Shown: piece by piece, positions 1-6,334 of the stretch
How positions within the stretch are numbered: the first letter of the stretch is position 1
Layout: each line of letters opens with the position of its first letter
Source: CALMEH01 sp964548225
GTDB taxonomy: Bacteria; Acidobacteriota; Blastocatellia; Pyrinomonadales; Pyrinomonadaceae
Length of the DNA: 25,943 bases
NCBI GenBank assembly: GCA_964548225.1
Contig: CAZJQP010000075.1
Location: 1 to 25,943 of the forward strand
Reading direction: 5' to 3'
Position numbers and translations under genes: made by a program
The notes under the pieces: generated by a model
Told to the model about the DNA's origin: nothing
The model's database searches: none
What the model saw: the letters and a program-made list of their open reading frames with translations, nothing else

Positions 1-1
1 C

Positions 2-1438
2 TTAAAATTAACCGCCAAAGGCAAAATCAAACTGCTCGATTTCGGCATTGCGAAAGGCACAAATGCCGAAATGAACTCAGCCAAATCGGGGCAAAAAACA
101 ATGGTCGGGGCAACGCGCTATTATTCACCGATTGAGCAAATCATCCGCATTCCCGAATTTTTTGAAACGCTCAATTCGATTTATCCCGAAAAAGCACAAA
201 AAGTTTCGCGCCAATCCGCCGATGCCCGAAGCGACATCTACTCGCTCGGCGCAACGCTTTATAATCTCTTAACAAATCATTATCCAAAACCGGCAGATTT
301 GCGGGCTTTAGAAATTTGGGCTGGACGAAGCGATTCGCTCAAACCTCCGCAAGAATTAAACAGCGAAATTTCGCCCGAAATCACCAAAGTATTGTTGAAA
401 GCAATGGCAATCGAGCGCGATGACCGTTTTGCGTCAGCCGAAGAAATGCAGACCGCTTTACAAGAAGCCGTTTCGCACGAAACGCGCCGCAAAGAAGCCG
501 AATCACGCTTCAATCTTCCGCAAGAGCAAGAAAAAATCCGCCGCGAACGCGAAGAACTCGAAGCCGAAAAACGCAAACTCGTGGAAGAACGCCAAAATCA
601 ACAAAACTTTGGTGCAGAAGCTGAACGCAAACGCCGCGAAGAACTCGAATACGAAGCCAAACTCGAAAAATGGAAACGCGAAAACTTAAAAGAAAGGGAA
701 GAAAAACCGCTTGCCGACACGCAACCTTCGCCCGAAATTCCTTTGACCGAAGAAAGTCCCAATTTGCTGAAACCGTCCGATGAGAAGAGTTTTGCGGAAA
801 TGACCTCGCCGTCTTATTTGGACGGAATCAAGTTTGAAGCGGAAAAATCAAAAACCGACATCATTGAAAACGTCAAATCGGAAACCGATGCAAATGTTTC
901 CGTGCCAACCAAAACGAATAAAAAGAAAGCATTTTGGATTTTGCCCGTCGCATTTATGGCAATCTTTATTTTCGGCATCGGTGCATTTGGAGTTTTTACG
1001 CTTCTGACCGATTCGAGCGGCGCAAGCGCGAATAAATCCGTAACCAACACGCAAACAACCTTGCCAACCGCTTCACCGACAACTTCGCCAACGCCCGAAC
1101 CAAGCGTTTCGCCAAGCACTTTGCCAACAGTTTCGCCGACAAATTCGCCAACCCAAAGTGTTTCGGATGCTGAAAAACCGAAGCAAACGCCCGCGCCGAC
1201 AACCCAAAAACCGCAAACGCAAAATCCGGTCAAAACGCCGCCACAACAACGCGGCGACACCGACAATCAAAATACTTCAACCCAACCCAACCGAAGCACT
1301 TCGGAACGCAACGTAATAGTGTTGATTTGCCCTCTGTCAGGACTCCGCGCAAGAATAAATTGTCCGCTAAGAGAAGCCAAAACCTTTGAAGAAGGCAACG
1401 AGCCGAAGGATTTCTGTTCATTTCATCGCGGAAAGTAA
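2..1438 (+). CDS. Membrane-anchored serine/threonine protein kinase, C-terminal part
   Basis: The gene is cut by the left window edge. The frame is open from base 2, before the first in-frame ATG at 71, and begins with IKLLDFGIAKG, which holds the Mg-binding DFG motif of Hanks-type kinases. The activation/substrate segment GATRYYSPIEQ, the SDIYSLGATLY helix (subdomain IX) and the terminal DDRFASAEEMQ follow, so the kinase C-lobe is intact up to about base 470. Next come a charged Glu/Lys/Arg-rich coiled coil (about 490-710), a single membrane helix (WILPVAFMAIFIFGIG, about 930-1010), a Pro/Thr/Ser-rich tail and a Cys-containing C-terminus (1309-1435) with CPLSG, INCP and FCSFH. This order predicts a cytoplasmic kinase with an extracytoplasmic sensor tail. 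The Cys tail resembles the short C-terminal motif of class A penicillin-binding proteins, which is an inference. The kinase N-lobe lies outside the window. Confidence 0.9.
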   Translation, partial: LKLTAKGKIKLLDFGIAKGTNAEMNSAKSGQKTMVGATRYYSPIEQIIRIPEFFETLNSIYPEKAQKVSRQSADARSDIYSLGATLYNLLTNHYPKPADLRALEIWAGRSDSLKPPQELNSEISPEITKVLLKAMAIERDDRFASAEEMQTALQEAVSHETRRKEAESRFNLPQEQEKIRREREELEAEKRKLVEERQNQQNFGAEAERKRREELEYEAKLEKWKRENLKEREEKPLADTQPSPEIPLTEESPNLLKPSDEKSFAEMTSPSYLDGIKFEAEKSKTDIIENVKSETDANVSVPTKTNKKKAFWILPVAFMAIFIFGIGAFGVFTLLTDSSGASANKSVTNTQTTLPTASPTTSPTPEPSVSPSTLPTVSPTNSPTQSVSDAEKPKQTPAPTTQKPQTQNPVKTPPQQRGDTDNQNTSTQPNRSTSERNVIVLICPLSGLRARINCPLREAKTFEEGNEPKDFCSFHRGK

Positions 1439-1467
1439 GAAGAAAAGGAGATAGGGAGATTAGTTTG

Positions 1468-1560
1468 ATGAGTGAAAAAATTGTTCGGCATCAGGACTTG
1501 GAAGTTTGTAAAAAGGCTTTTGCGGGTTTCTTTTATGTATCCGCTCTTGATTTACTTTAA
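1468..1560 (+). pseudogene. Truncated four-helix-bundle (23S rRNA IVS-type) protein
   Basis: A 30-codon reading frame starts at ATG 1468, after a good Shine-Dalgarno (AGGGAGA, about 8 nt upstream). It begins MSEKIVRHQDLEVCKKAF, which matches from memory the start of the S23/four-helix-bundle family (normally about 115-125 residues, opening with RHQDLEVYKKAF). Similarity stops after KKAF and the frame ends at TAA 1558-1560, 24 bp before the transposase start. The translation signals and first helix remain while about three quarters of the protein is gone. The most likely history is truncation by the event that brought in the downstream RAYT gene. It may still be translated as a short peptide. 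Confidence 0.6.
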
Positions 1561-1584
1561 AGCTGATTTCCATCTTAAAAAGCT

Positions 1585-2169
1585 ATGGCAAAGAAATGGT
1601 CAAACAAAAATCTGCCCGGCGCACTTCATTTTGTTACGGGAAATGTCCATAAACGCCGACCGATTTTCAAACTCAAAGAAAATTGCATAGCTTTTCTCGA
1701 AGAACTTCAAACCTTGAGAAAAGAAACGGAATGCAAACTTATTGCTTTTGTTGTGATGCCCGACCATCTGCATTTGATTGTTAATCCGAAAGACGGCGAT
1801 ATTCAACAATGGACGGGCGCATTAAAAAGCCTATCTGCCAAACGCTTGACCAAACTCGCGCCGAAAGATTTTTATTTGCAAGCGGACGGTGAAAATCAAG
1901 TTTGGCAAGAGAGTTTCAAAGCCTTGCCTCTTTGGAGTAATTGGATGATTTGGCAGAAAATCAATTACATTCATAACAACCCGCTGAAAACCGGACTTGT
2001 TGATTCGGTAAAAGAGTATCGTTGGACAAGTTTTCGCTATTTTTACAAATTGGAGTTTGAAGAGATGTTAAAAGTAGATAAAGAATGGTGGTTTGCTGAT
2101 GATGTCAGAAAACTCTCTGAAGCAAAGGCTGAATGGGATGAAGAATTGAAGGAAAAGTATAAGAGATAA
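1585..2169 (+). CDS. REP-associated tyrosine transposase (RAYT, Y1 HUH family)
   Basis: This is a 194-residue single-domain protein. The HUH metal-binding motif is MPDHLHLIV (HLH at residues 61-63), and the presumed nucleophile Tyr128 lies in NYIHNNPLKTGLV, the YIHxNP signature of the RAYT/Y1_Tnp superfamily. Length fits the family. RAYTs nick single-stranded DNA at REP palindromes and are usually single-copy domesticated enzymes rather than mobile insertion sequences. No Shine-Dalgarno is evident before the ATG. REP-like hairpins with the GCGGGGGCAGAGCC core lie directly downstream (2175-2361) and are the natural candidate substrate. The segment between WQESF and the Tyr helix (ALPLWSNWMIWQ) differs from the better-known proteobacterial members as I remember them, suggesting a separate RAYT clade. 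Confidence 0.85.
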   Translation: MAKKWSNKNLPGALHFVTGNVHKRRPIFKLKENCIAFLEELQTLRKETECKLIAFVVMPDHLHLIVNPKDGDIQQWTGALKSLSAKRLTKLAPKDFYLQADGENQVWQESFKALPLWSNWMIWQKINYIHNNPLKTGLVDSVKEYRWTSFRYFYKLEFEEMLKVDKEWWFADDVRKLSEAKAEWDEELKEKYKR

Positions 2170-2174
2170 AAGTT

Positions 2175-2361
2175 GGCGGGGGCAGAGCCGCCCAAACAGA
2201 CCAGTAAAATTTTTTAAAATTATTTACGTTTCATTATATTTAATTAAAATTAAAATAAAAAAAAAAAACTTGATTTCCGTTGCTTTATCTTTCATTCAAG
2301 TTAAAGGAATAAAGACAAGTTAATAACATTTGCAGGTCAGGAAGGGAGGCTCTGCCCCCGC
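2175..2361. repeat. REP-like inverted repeat pair downstream of the RAYT gene
   Basis: A perfect 14-bp inverted repeat, gcgggggcagagcc at 2176-2189 and its complement at 2348-2361, flanks about 158 bp of very AT-rich DNA. The left copy is itself a small hairpin (ggcgg 2175-2179 pairing with ccgcc 2188-2192, loop gggcagag). The right copy is an imperfect version. GC-rich short palindromes in head-to-head arrangement beside a RAYT gene match a BIME (paired REPs). Confidence 0.55.
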
Positions 2362-2490
2362 TAAATGATTGGATTCAGTCAACTAAAAACAATCAAAACA
2401 CAAAAGCATTTATATTGCCCGAATTGGCTTTATCCTCAGCAAATTTGGAGATTTCTGCTCTACGAGATGTTTCATTTTTTCTGAATTAAA

Positions 2491-2699
2491 AGGCTTATTT
2501 GGTGAAATATGTCTTTAGTTGAGATAAACAAGGCTTTTGTTTGGTGGAAGAAAGGCTTATTTCAGTCAAACAAAGGTTTATTTCAGTCAAATAAAGGCTT
2601 ATTTTGGCTGAAATAAACTTTATTTTGAGTAGAAAAGGCTTTTGTTTGGCTGAACAAGACTTTATTTTTTCAAAACAAAAGGCATCTTTCGTGAAATAT
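2491..2699. repeat. Degenerate 21-bp tandem repeat array
   Basis: About nine imperfect units of roughly 21 bp, with a consensus like aggcttatttcagtcaaata. Adjacent units 2551-2593 are nearly identical and the outer ones strongly diverged. On the minus strand the array is open from 2680 to 2498 and reads as heptads (for example LYLTEIN, LCLTEIS, PFLLKIK, PCLSQLK), part of a 95-codon frame 2782-2495 with only a TTG start. I do not call a gene. The rest of 2170-2818 holds the REP pair and AT-rich DNA and no other visible feature. Confidence 0.6.
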
Positions 2700-2818
2700 T
2701 TGACGAAATTCGGAAAAAAAGCGCAAAAATTCTCTGTGAAATGGTCATAATTTTGCAAACACAAAACAAATCCGGCTCTCAAAGGTTGGAAAATCTACAA
2801 ATAGGAGAAAGATAAATT

Positions 2819-3172
2819 ATGGCAATGAAAACAGGATTAGCAAAATTGGAAGAAACCGAAGCGGCGTGGAGAACACACGCCCGCGATGATTCATTTTTTA
2901 ACACGACGCTGGCACAGTTTGAGGCACAGGTTCAGCTTTCACGCGACGCACGCAATACGATTGCATCGCTCGAACAGCAATTAGTTGCGGCTAAGAATCA
3001 GAAAAAAGATGTGGACAAAGTCGGGCTGGCACTCGAAAAGAATGTTGCCAAAGGCATCGCCGGAGACGCGAGATACGGCGAAGACAGCGATTTCTACGAA
3101 GGCACAGGTCGCGTCCGCAAATCCGAACGCAAAACAGGTTTGACGCGCAAAAAGAAAGATGACGGCGAATAA
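2819..3172 (+). CDS. Small conserved hypothetical protein
   Basis: A 117-residue soluble protein with a strong Shine-Dalgarno (taggag, about 10 nt before ATG). It is rich in charged and helical residues. Residues 1-70 look like a helical bundle or coiled coil (MKTGLAKLEETEAAW, then a region ending in ASLEQQLVAAKNQKKDVDK). The C-terminal part carries GEDSDFYEGTGRVRKSERK and ends in a basic stretch TGLTRKKK. I recall similar C-termini (YE..G.VRKSER.SGLTRK) in uncharacterised proteins of Acidobacteriota and other phyla, but no function. No signal peptide or membrane segment is present. It stands alone between repeat-rich stretches. Confidence 0.75.
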   Translation: MAMKTGLAKLEETEAAWRTHARDDSFFNTTLAQFEAQVQLSRDARNTIASLEQQLVAAKNQKKDVDKVGLALEKNVAKGIAGDARYGEDSDFYEGTGRVRKSERKTGLTRKKKDDGE

Positions 3173-3175
3173 TCG

Positions 3176-3278
3176 GCAGAAACAAGACCGTGAGAGCGTG
3201 TCGAAATGATAACACACTCCCTCACGGTCGTGTTCTGCGCTTTAGTAATAACACACTCCCTCACGGTCGTGTTTCTGC
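3176..3278. repeat. Palindromic repeat cluster, probable bidirectional terminator
   Basis: Three copies of a roughly 29-bp element containing cacgaccgtgagggagtgtg and ending in gcagaaac: one in plus orientation (3176-3201, slightly diverged) and two in minus orientation (3210-3238 and 3249-3278). Copies 1 and 2 form a hairpin with an approximately 26-bp stem right after the stop of the 2819 gene. Copies 2 and 3 are direct repeats 39 bp apart, adjoining the end of the convergent deoC gene. Position and structure suit transcription termination for both genes. Confidence 0.7.
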
Positions 3279-3281
3279 AAT

Positions 3282-4136
3282 TTAATAGCTTCCCGCAACA
3301 ATCGTGGATTTTACGCCGCTGGCTTCTTGGGCGATTTTTACGCCGACGCTTGCGCCGATTCTGGTGGCTCCGGCTTCAAACATTGCGCGTGCGTCTTCGA
3401 TGCCTTTTACGCCGCCCGATGCTTTTACGCCGAGCGCGTGTCCGACTGTTCGGCGCATCAATGAAACGTCATCGGCGGTTGCGCCGCCTTTGGCAAATCC
3501 CGTAGATGTTTTGACAAAATCTGCACCGGCGTTTTTTGATGCCAGACAGGCGCGAACTTTTTCATCATCGGTCAAAAGTGCGGTTTCGATGATGACTTTA
3601 AGCAGAACGCCGTTTTCGTGTGCGGCTTCGGCAACGGCGCGGATGTCGTCTTCGACGGTGCAATCGTCGCCCGATTTAAGTGCGCCGATATTTATCACCA
3701 TATCAACTTCGCGTGCGCCGTTGAAAATTGCACGTCTCGCTTCATAAGCCTTGACATCAGGCAAAGTCGCGCCTAAAGGAAAACCGATAACCGTACAGAC
3801 CGGAACATTTGAGCCACTCAGAAATTCGCTCGCTTTTTTCACCCAAGCCGGATTGACGCAGACGGACGCAAAGCCGAATTGAATCGCTTCGTTGCAAAGT
3901 TTTTTGATGTCCGATTCGGTCGCTTCGGGTTTGAGTAAAGTGTGGTCAATCAAACTCGCCCAATCGTGCGCCGTCGCCGTTTCGCCCAAAACAATCCCGA
4001 TGCGCGATGCGCCAGCGTCAACGATTCTTTCAACGTCTGCGCGGCAAAAAGTCGGGCAATAAGCGTCATCTCCGATTTTTGCTAAAACTAAATCGGTAAT
4101 CTGTTCGACAAGTTTTTCGTAGTTGCCGTTTGTCAT
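3282..4136 (-). CDS. deoC: Deoxyribose-phosphate aldolase with N-terminal extension
   Basis: Class I aldolase that cleaves 2-deoxyribose 5-phosphate to glyceraldehyde 3-phosphate and acetaldehyde. Family motifs are present in order: LIDHTLLKPEAT (62-72), SVCVNPAWV, VIGFPLGA, EVDMVINIGALKSGD with the proton-relay Asp145, the Schiff-base Lys209 in FVKTSTGF, and the second Lys238 in GVKASGG. At 284 residues it is about 60 longer than compact DeoC. The first 25 residues form an amphipathic helix (NYEKLVEQITDLVLAKI) followed by a linker, a layout typical of encapsulation peptides on microcompartment cargo. It is the last gene of a leftward operon, 10 bp after the Uma2 gene, with only a weak Shine-Dalgarno. 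The sugar-phosphate role is shared with upstream rpiB. Deoxynucleoside catabolism is the alternative to a microcompartment role. Confidence 0.93.
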   Translation of the reverse strand: MTNGNYEKLVEQITDLVLAKIGDDAYCPTFCRADVERIVDAGASRIGIVLGETATAHDWASLIDHTLLKPEATESDIKKLCNEAIQFGFASVCVNPAWVKKASEFLSGSNVPVCTVIGFPLGATLPDVKAYEARRAIFNGAREVDMVINIGALKSGDDCTVEDDIRAVAEAAHENGVLLKVIIETALLTDDEKVRACLASKNAGADFVKTSTGFAKGGATADDVSLMRRTVGHALGVKASGGVKGIEDARAMFEAGATRIGASVGVKIAQEASGVKSTIVAGSY

Positions 4137-4146
4137 AAATTTATTC

Positions 4147-4797
4147 TTAAACCAATTTCCAATCCTTCAAAACGTCCATCAAATTTGGCAATTCTTCCTG
4201 CCAAAGCCAATCTGTTTTTATCCAAAGTCCTTCGATAACACGGCTTTCAAAAATTCCTTCGGCTGAAATCGGCAACATTTTATATTTCCCGTTTTCGTCG
4301 AAGCCGTAAAAATTTGCTGTGCGGAGGCGGTAATCAATAATCCAATATTCGTTGACACCGGCTTGTTCGTATTCTTCAAATTTCTTATCCGTATCGCGGT
4401 AGAAACTTTCGGGCGAAACGATTTCGATTATCAAATCAGCCGTTCCGTCAACGTATTGTTTTTCTAAACGAAAAAGATTTTTGTTTGAAACAAACATAAT
4501 ATCGGGTTGTCTGCCCGATGGACGAAAATCCATTTTTAACTGAAACGGCGCGGGAATTACTTCGCCGTTTTTTTTCGTCTCCGCCCAAGTTTGCAGAATC
4601 GAAGTCAGAAATCTTGATAGTTGTTGATGTTTTAAACTCGGATTACTCATTTTGATTACCTCGCCGTCAATCCATTCAAACCAGCCTTCTTCGCCGTTCC
4701 ATTCGAGAAATTTTTGATACGAAATCTTATCGAACGGAACGTTCGGCGGCACAATGGCAACGGTTGGAGTAGTTTCGACTGTGGCAATATTTTCCAT
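4147..4797 (-). CDS. Uma2-family (DUF820) PD-(D/E)XK nuclease-like protein
   Basis: A 216-residue protein with the fold signatures of the Uma2/DUF820 group: YQKFLEWNGEEGWFEWIDGE near the N-terminus, the active-site Asp in QPDIMFVS, Glu in LIIEIVSPES, and the following Lys in DTDKKFEEYEQAGVNEYWII. These residues form a PD-(D/E)XK-like site. The biological role of the family is not established, though it is expanded in cyanobacteria and Acidobacteriota. It has a good Shine-Dalgarno (GAGG) and lies between rpiB (28 bp gap) and deoC (10 bp gap) in the same direction, so it is probably co-transcribed. It has no obvious link to sugar-phosphate metabolism and may be a later insertion. Confidence 0.85.
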   Translation of the reverse strand: MENIATVETTPTVAIVPPNVPFDKISYQKFLEWNGEEGWFEWIDGEVIKMSNPSLKHQQLSRFLTSILQTWAETKKNGEVIPAPFQLKMDFRPSGRQPDIMFVSNKNLFRLEKQYVDGTADLIIEIVSPESFYRDTDKKFEEYEQAGVNEYWIIDYRLRTANFYGFDENGKYKMLPISAEGIFESRVIEGLWIKTDWLWQEELPNLMDVLKDWKLV

Positions 4798-4825
4798 CTT
4801 CTTTACCTCGCTGATTGAGATTTTA

Positions 4826-5605
4826 TCACTTTCTGTATTGTTTTTCGATATTGTTGATTTTCCCGACGCGCTTTTTATGACGTTCTTCCGATAAATCGGT
4901 CGAGAGAAAGGCTTCGACGATTTGTTTTATTTCATCGAAAGAATTTTGTCCGCTTCCTAAAGTTAAGACGTTTGCGCCGTTGTGTTCGCGTGAATTTTTT
5001 GCCAGCGCAGACGAATAACACGCGGCGGCGCGGACGTTCGGAACTTTGTTGGCGGTCATTGCGCTTCCGATTCCTGCGCCGTCAATAATGATGCCGACTT
5101 CGGTTTGTTTTCGCCCAACGGCGACGGCGACAGCGTGGGCGAAATCGGGATAATCAACCGCGTCTTTTGAATTCGTGCCGAAATCGCGGACTTGCAAACC
5201 TAAATCGCCAAGGAAATTTTTCAATTGTTCTTTAAATTCAAAACCGCCGTGGTCGCATCCAACAGCAACGGATTTTACTTTTATCGAGCTTTTGCGCGGT
5301 TGTTTGCGAATTAATTCGATTTGTTTCTCGTGGATTAAATCCGTTGCCAGCGGCGTAAATTTGGCGTTTTCGGCGATTCTGAGCTTTGCGCCGAAATCGA
5401 GTCCGCGCAAATCGTCTTCCGTTATCAAATTTTTCGCCGATTCGTCGCGGTCAAATTCCTTTTCCGATTTATCTTTCAACGAATTAACGACAATGTGGTG
5501 CGGAAAATTTTCCGTCGGCGATTCTTCTGTTTCCGTCGGCACATTTGCCAAAACTTGCCGCACGAGTTCGCGGACACGCTCACGAGTTTCTTTGTTTTCT
5601 GACAT
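4826..5605 (-). CDS. rpiB: RpiB-type sugar-phosphate isomerase with BMC-like N-terminal extension
   Basis: Residues 109-259 form an RpiB/LacA domain (VAVGCDHGGFEFKEQL, DFGTNSKDAVDYPDFA, GIGSAMTANKVPNVRAA, SREHNGANVLTLG), the family that interconverts ribose 5-phosphate and ribulose 5-phosphate. The catalytic Cys of RpiB, normally in a CGTGIG loop, is Asp175 here (IIIDGAGIG). The 108-residue extension is unusual: an amphipathic helix (TRERVRELVRQVLANV, 7-22), an acidic linker, then ITEDDLRGLDFGAKLRIAEN and AKFTPLATDL. These resemble the 'ITE..L..L TPlArdl' segment found in microcompartment-associated enzymes such as EutT. First gene of the leftward operon, divergent from hpt, with a weak Shine-Dalgarno. 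RpiB plus DeoC is the enzyme pair of sugar-phosphate-utilising microcompartments, but no shell gene is visible here. Altered substrate specificity is possible. Confidence 0.88.
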   Translation of the reverse strand: MSENKETRERVRELVRQVLANVPTETEESPTENFPHHIVVNSLKDKSEKEFDRDESAKNLITEDDLRGLDFGAKLRIAENAKFTPLATDLIHEKQIELIRKQPRKSSIKVKSVAVGCDHGGFEFKEQLKNFLGDLGLQVRDFGTNSKDAVDYPDFAHAVAVAVGRKQTEVGIIIDGAGIGSAMTANKVPNVRAAACYSSALAKNSREHNGANVLTLGSGQNSFDEIKQIVEAFLSTDLSEERHKKRVGKINNIEKQYRK

Positions 5606-5684
5606 ATTTTTTAAAGGTGAAAATTCTAAAAGTAAAAAAGCAAGTCGGCAGATTCACACACCAAATTTTTTACCTTTTTACTTT

Positions 5685-5712
5685 TTTACCTTTTCACTTT
5701 ACTTGCTAAAAT
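5685..5712 (+). promoter_or_regulatory. Possible sigma70 promoter for hpt
   Basis: TTTACC (5685-5690) and TAAAAT (5707-5712) are separated by 16 bp, 44 bp before the hpt ATG. The -35 matches only 4 of 6 and lies in a low-complexity pyrimidine tract (5666-5700) that partly pairs with the purine tract 5613-5640, so chance is a real alternative. Confidence 0.3.
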
Positions 5713-5755
5713 AGTATTTCCAAATACGCATTCAAGCAAATTTAGAGGTTAAAAA

Positions 5756-6328
5756 ATGTCAACACAAACAGCAAAAGAATTCAGCGAATTTACAGATCCG
5801 AATCTCGAAATTATGTATTCGGCAGAGGAAATCAAAGCACGAGTTGCCGAACTGGGCAAACAAATCACAAGAGATTATGCCGATAAAGACTTGGTTTTAA
5901 TCGGTGTTTTGAAAGGCTCGTGTGTTTTTATGGCAGATTTGATGCGCGAGATTGATTTAACACTTTCGATAGATTTTATGGCAGTTTCAAGTTACAAAGA
6001 CGGGATGGTTTCAACGGGCGATATTGAAATTTTAAAGGATTTGACAAACTCGATTCGCGGCAAAGACGTAATTATTTGCGAAGATATTGTTGACACGGGC
6101 TTGACCTTATTTCGTTTGACTGAGATTTTGAGTTCAAAAGGTGCGACTTCGATTAAGATTGCGACACTTTTAGACAAACCCGAACCACGCATCAAAACCG
6201 AATTAAAAATTGATTATTGCGGCTTTCAAATTCCCAATAAATTTGTTGTCGGTTACGGGTTAGATGCCGCCGGACGTTGGCGCAATCTGCCGTTTATCGG
6301 TGTAGTTATCAATCCCAATAAAATATAA
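5756..6328 (+). CDS. hpt: Hypoxanthine phosphoribosyltransferase
   Basis: A 190-residue type I phosphoribosyltransferase that converts hypoxanthine or guanine plus PRPP to IMP or GMP in cytoplasmic purine salvage. Visible motifs are LIGVLKGSCVFMADL (loop I, cis-peptide), the SSYKDG flexible loop, the PRPP-binding signature VIICEDIVDTGLTL (105-118) with paired acidic residues, and a C-terminal FVVGYGLD...RNLPFIGVV. The segment after GYGLD is AAGRW rather than the common YNEKY type, a mild variant. The Shine-Dalgarno GAGG lies about 8 nt before the ATG. A cystatin-like gene follows after 6 bp and is probably co-transcribed. Confidence 0.95.
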   Translation: MSTQTAKEFSEFTDPNLEIMYSAEEIKARVAELGKQITRDYADKDLVLIGVLKGSCVFMADLMREIDLTLSIDFMAVSSYKDGMVSTGDIEILKDLTNSIRGKDVIICEDIVDTGLTLFRLTEILSSKGATSIKIATLLDKPEPRIKTELKIDYCGFQIPNKFVVGYGLDAAGRWRNLPFIGVVINPNKI

Positions 6329-6334
6329 ATTCAA

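Noticed and set aside
814..1266. 150-codon minus-strand ORF opposite the kinase tail
   Set aside because: Mirror of the Pro/Thr/Ser-rich coding repeat of the kinase gene. No Shine-Dalgarno, no domain.
1472..1690. 72-codon plus-strand ORF over the start of the RAYT gene
   Set aside because: No start signal, wrong frame relative to both the four-helix-bundle fragment and the transposase, and no recognisable motif.
2495..2782. 95-codon minus-strand ORF across the 21-bp array
   Set aside because: Starts at TTG without a Shine-Dalgarno. The open frame follows automatically from a 21-bp repeat period. Kept as a repeat only.
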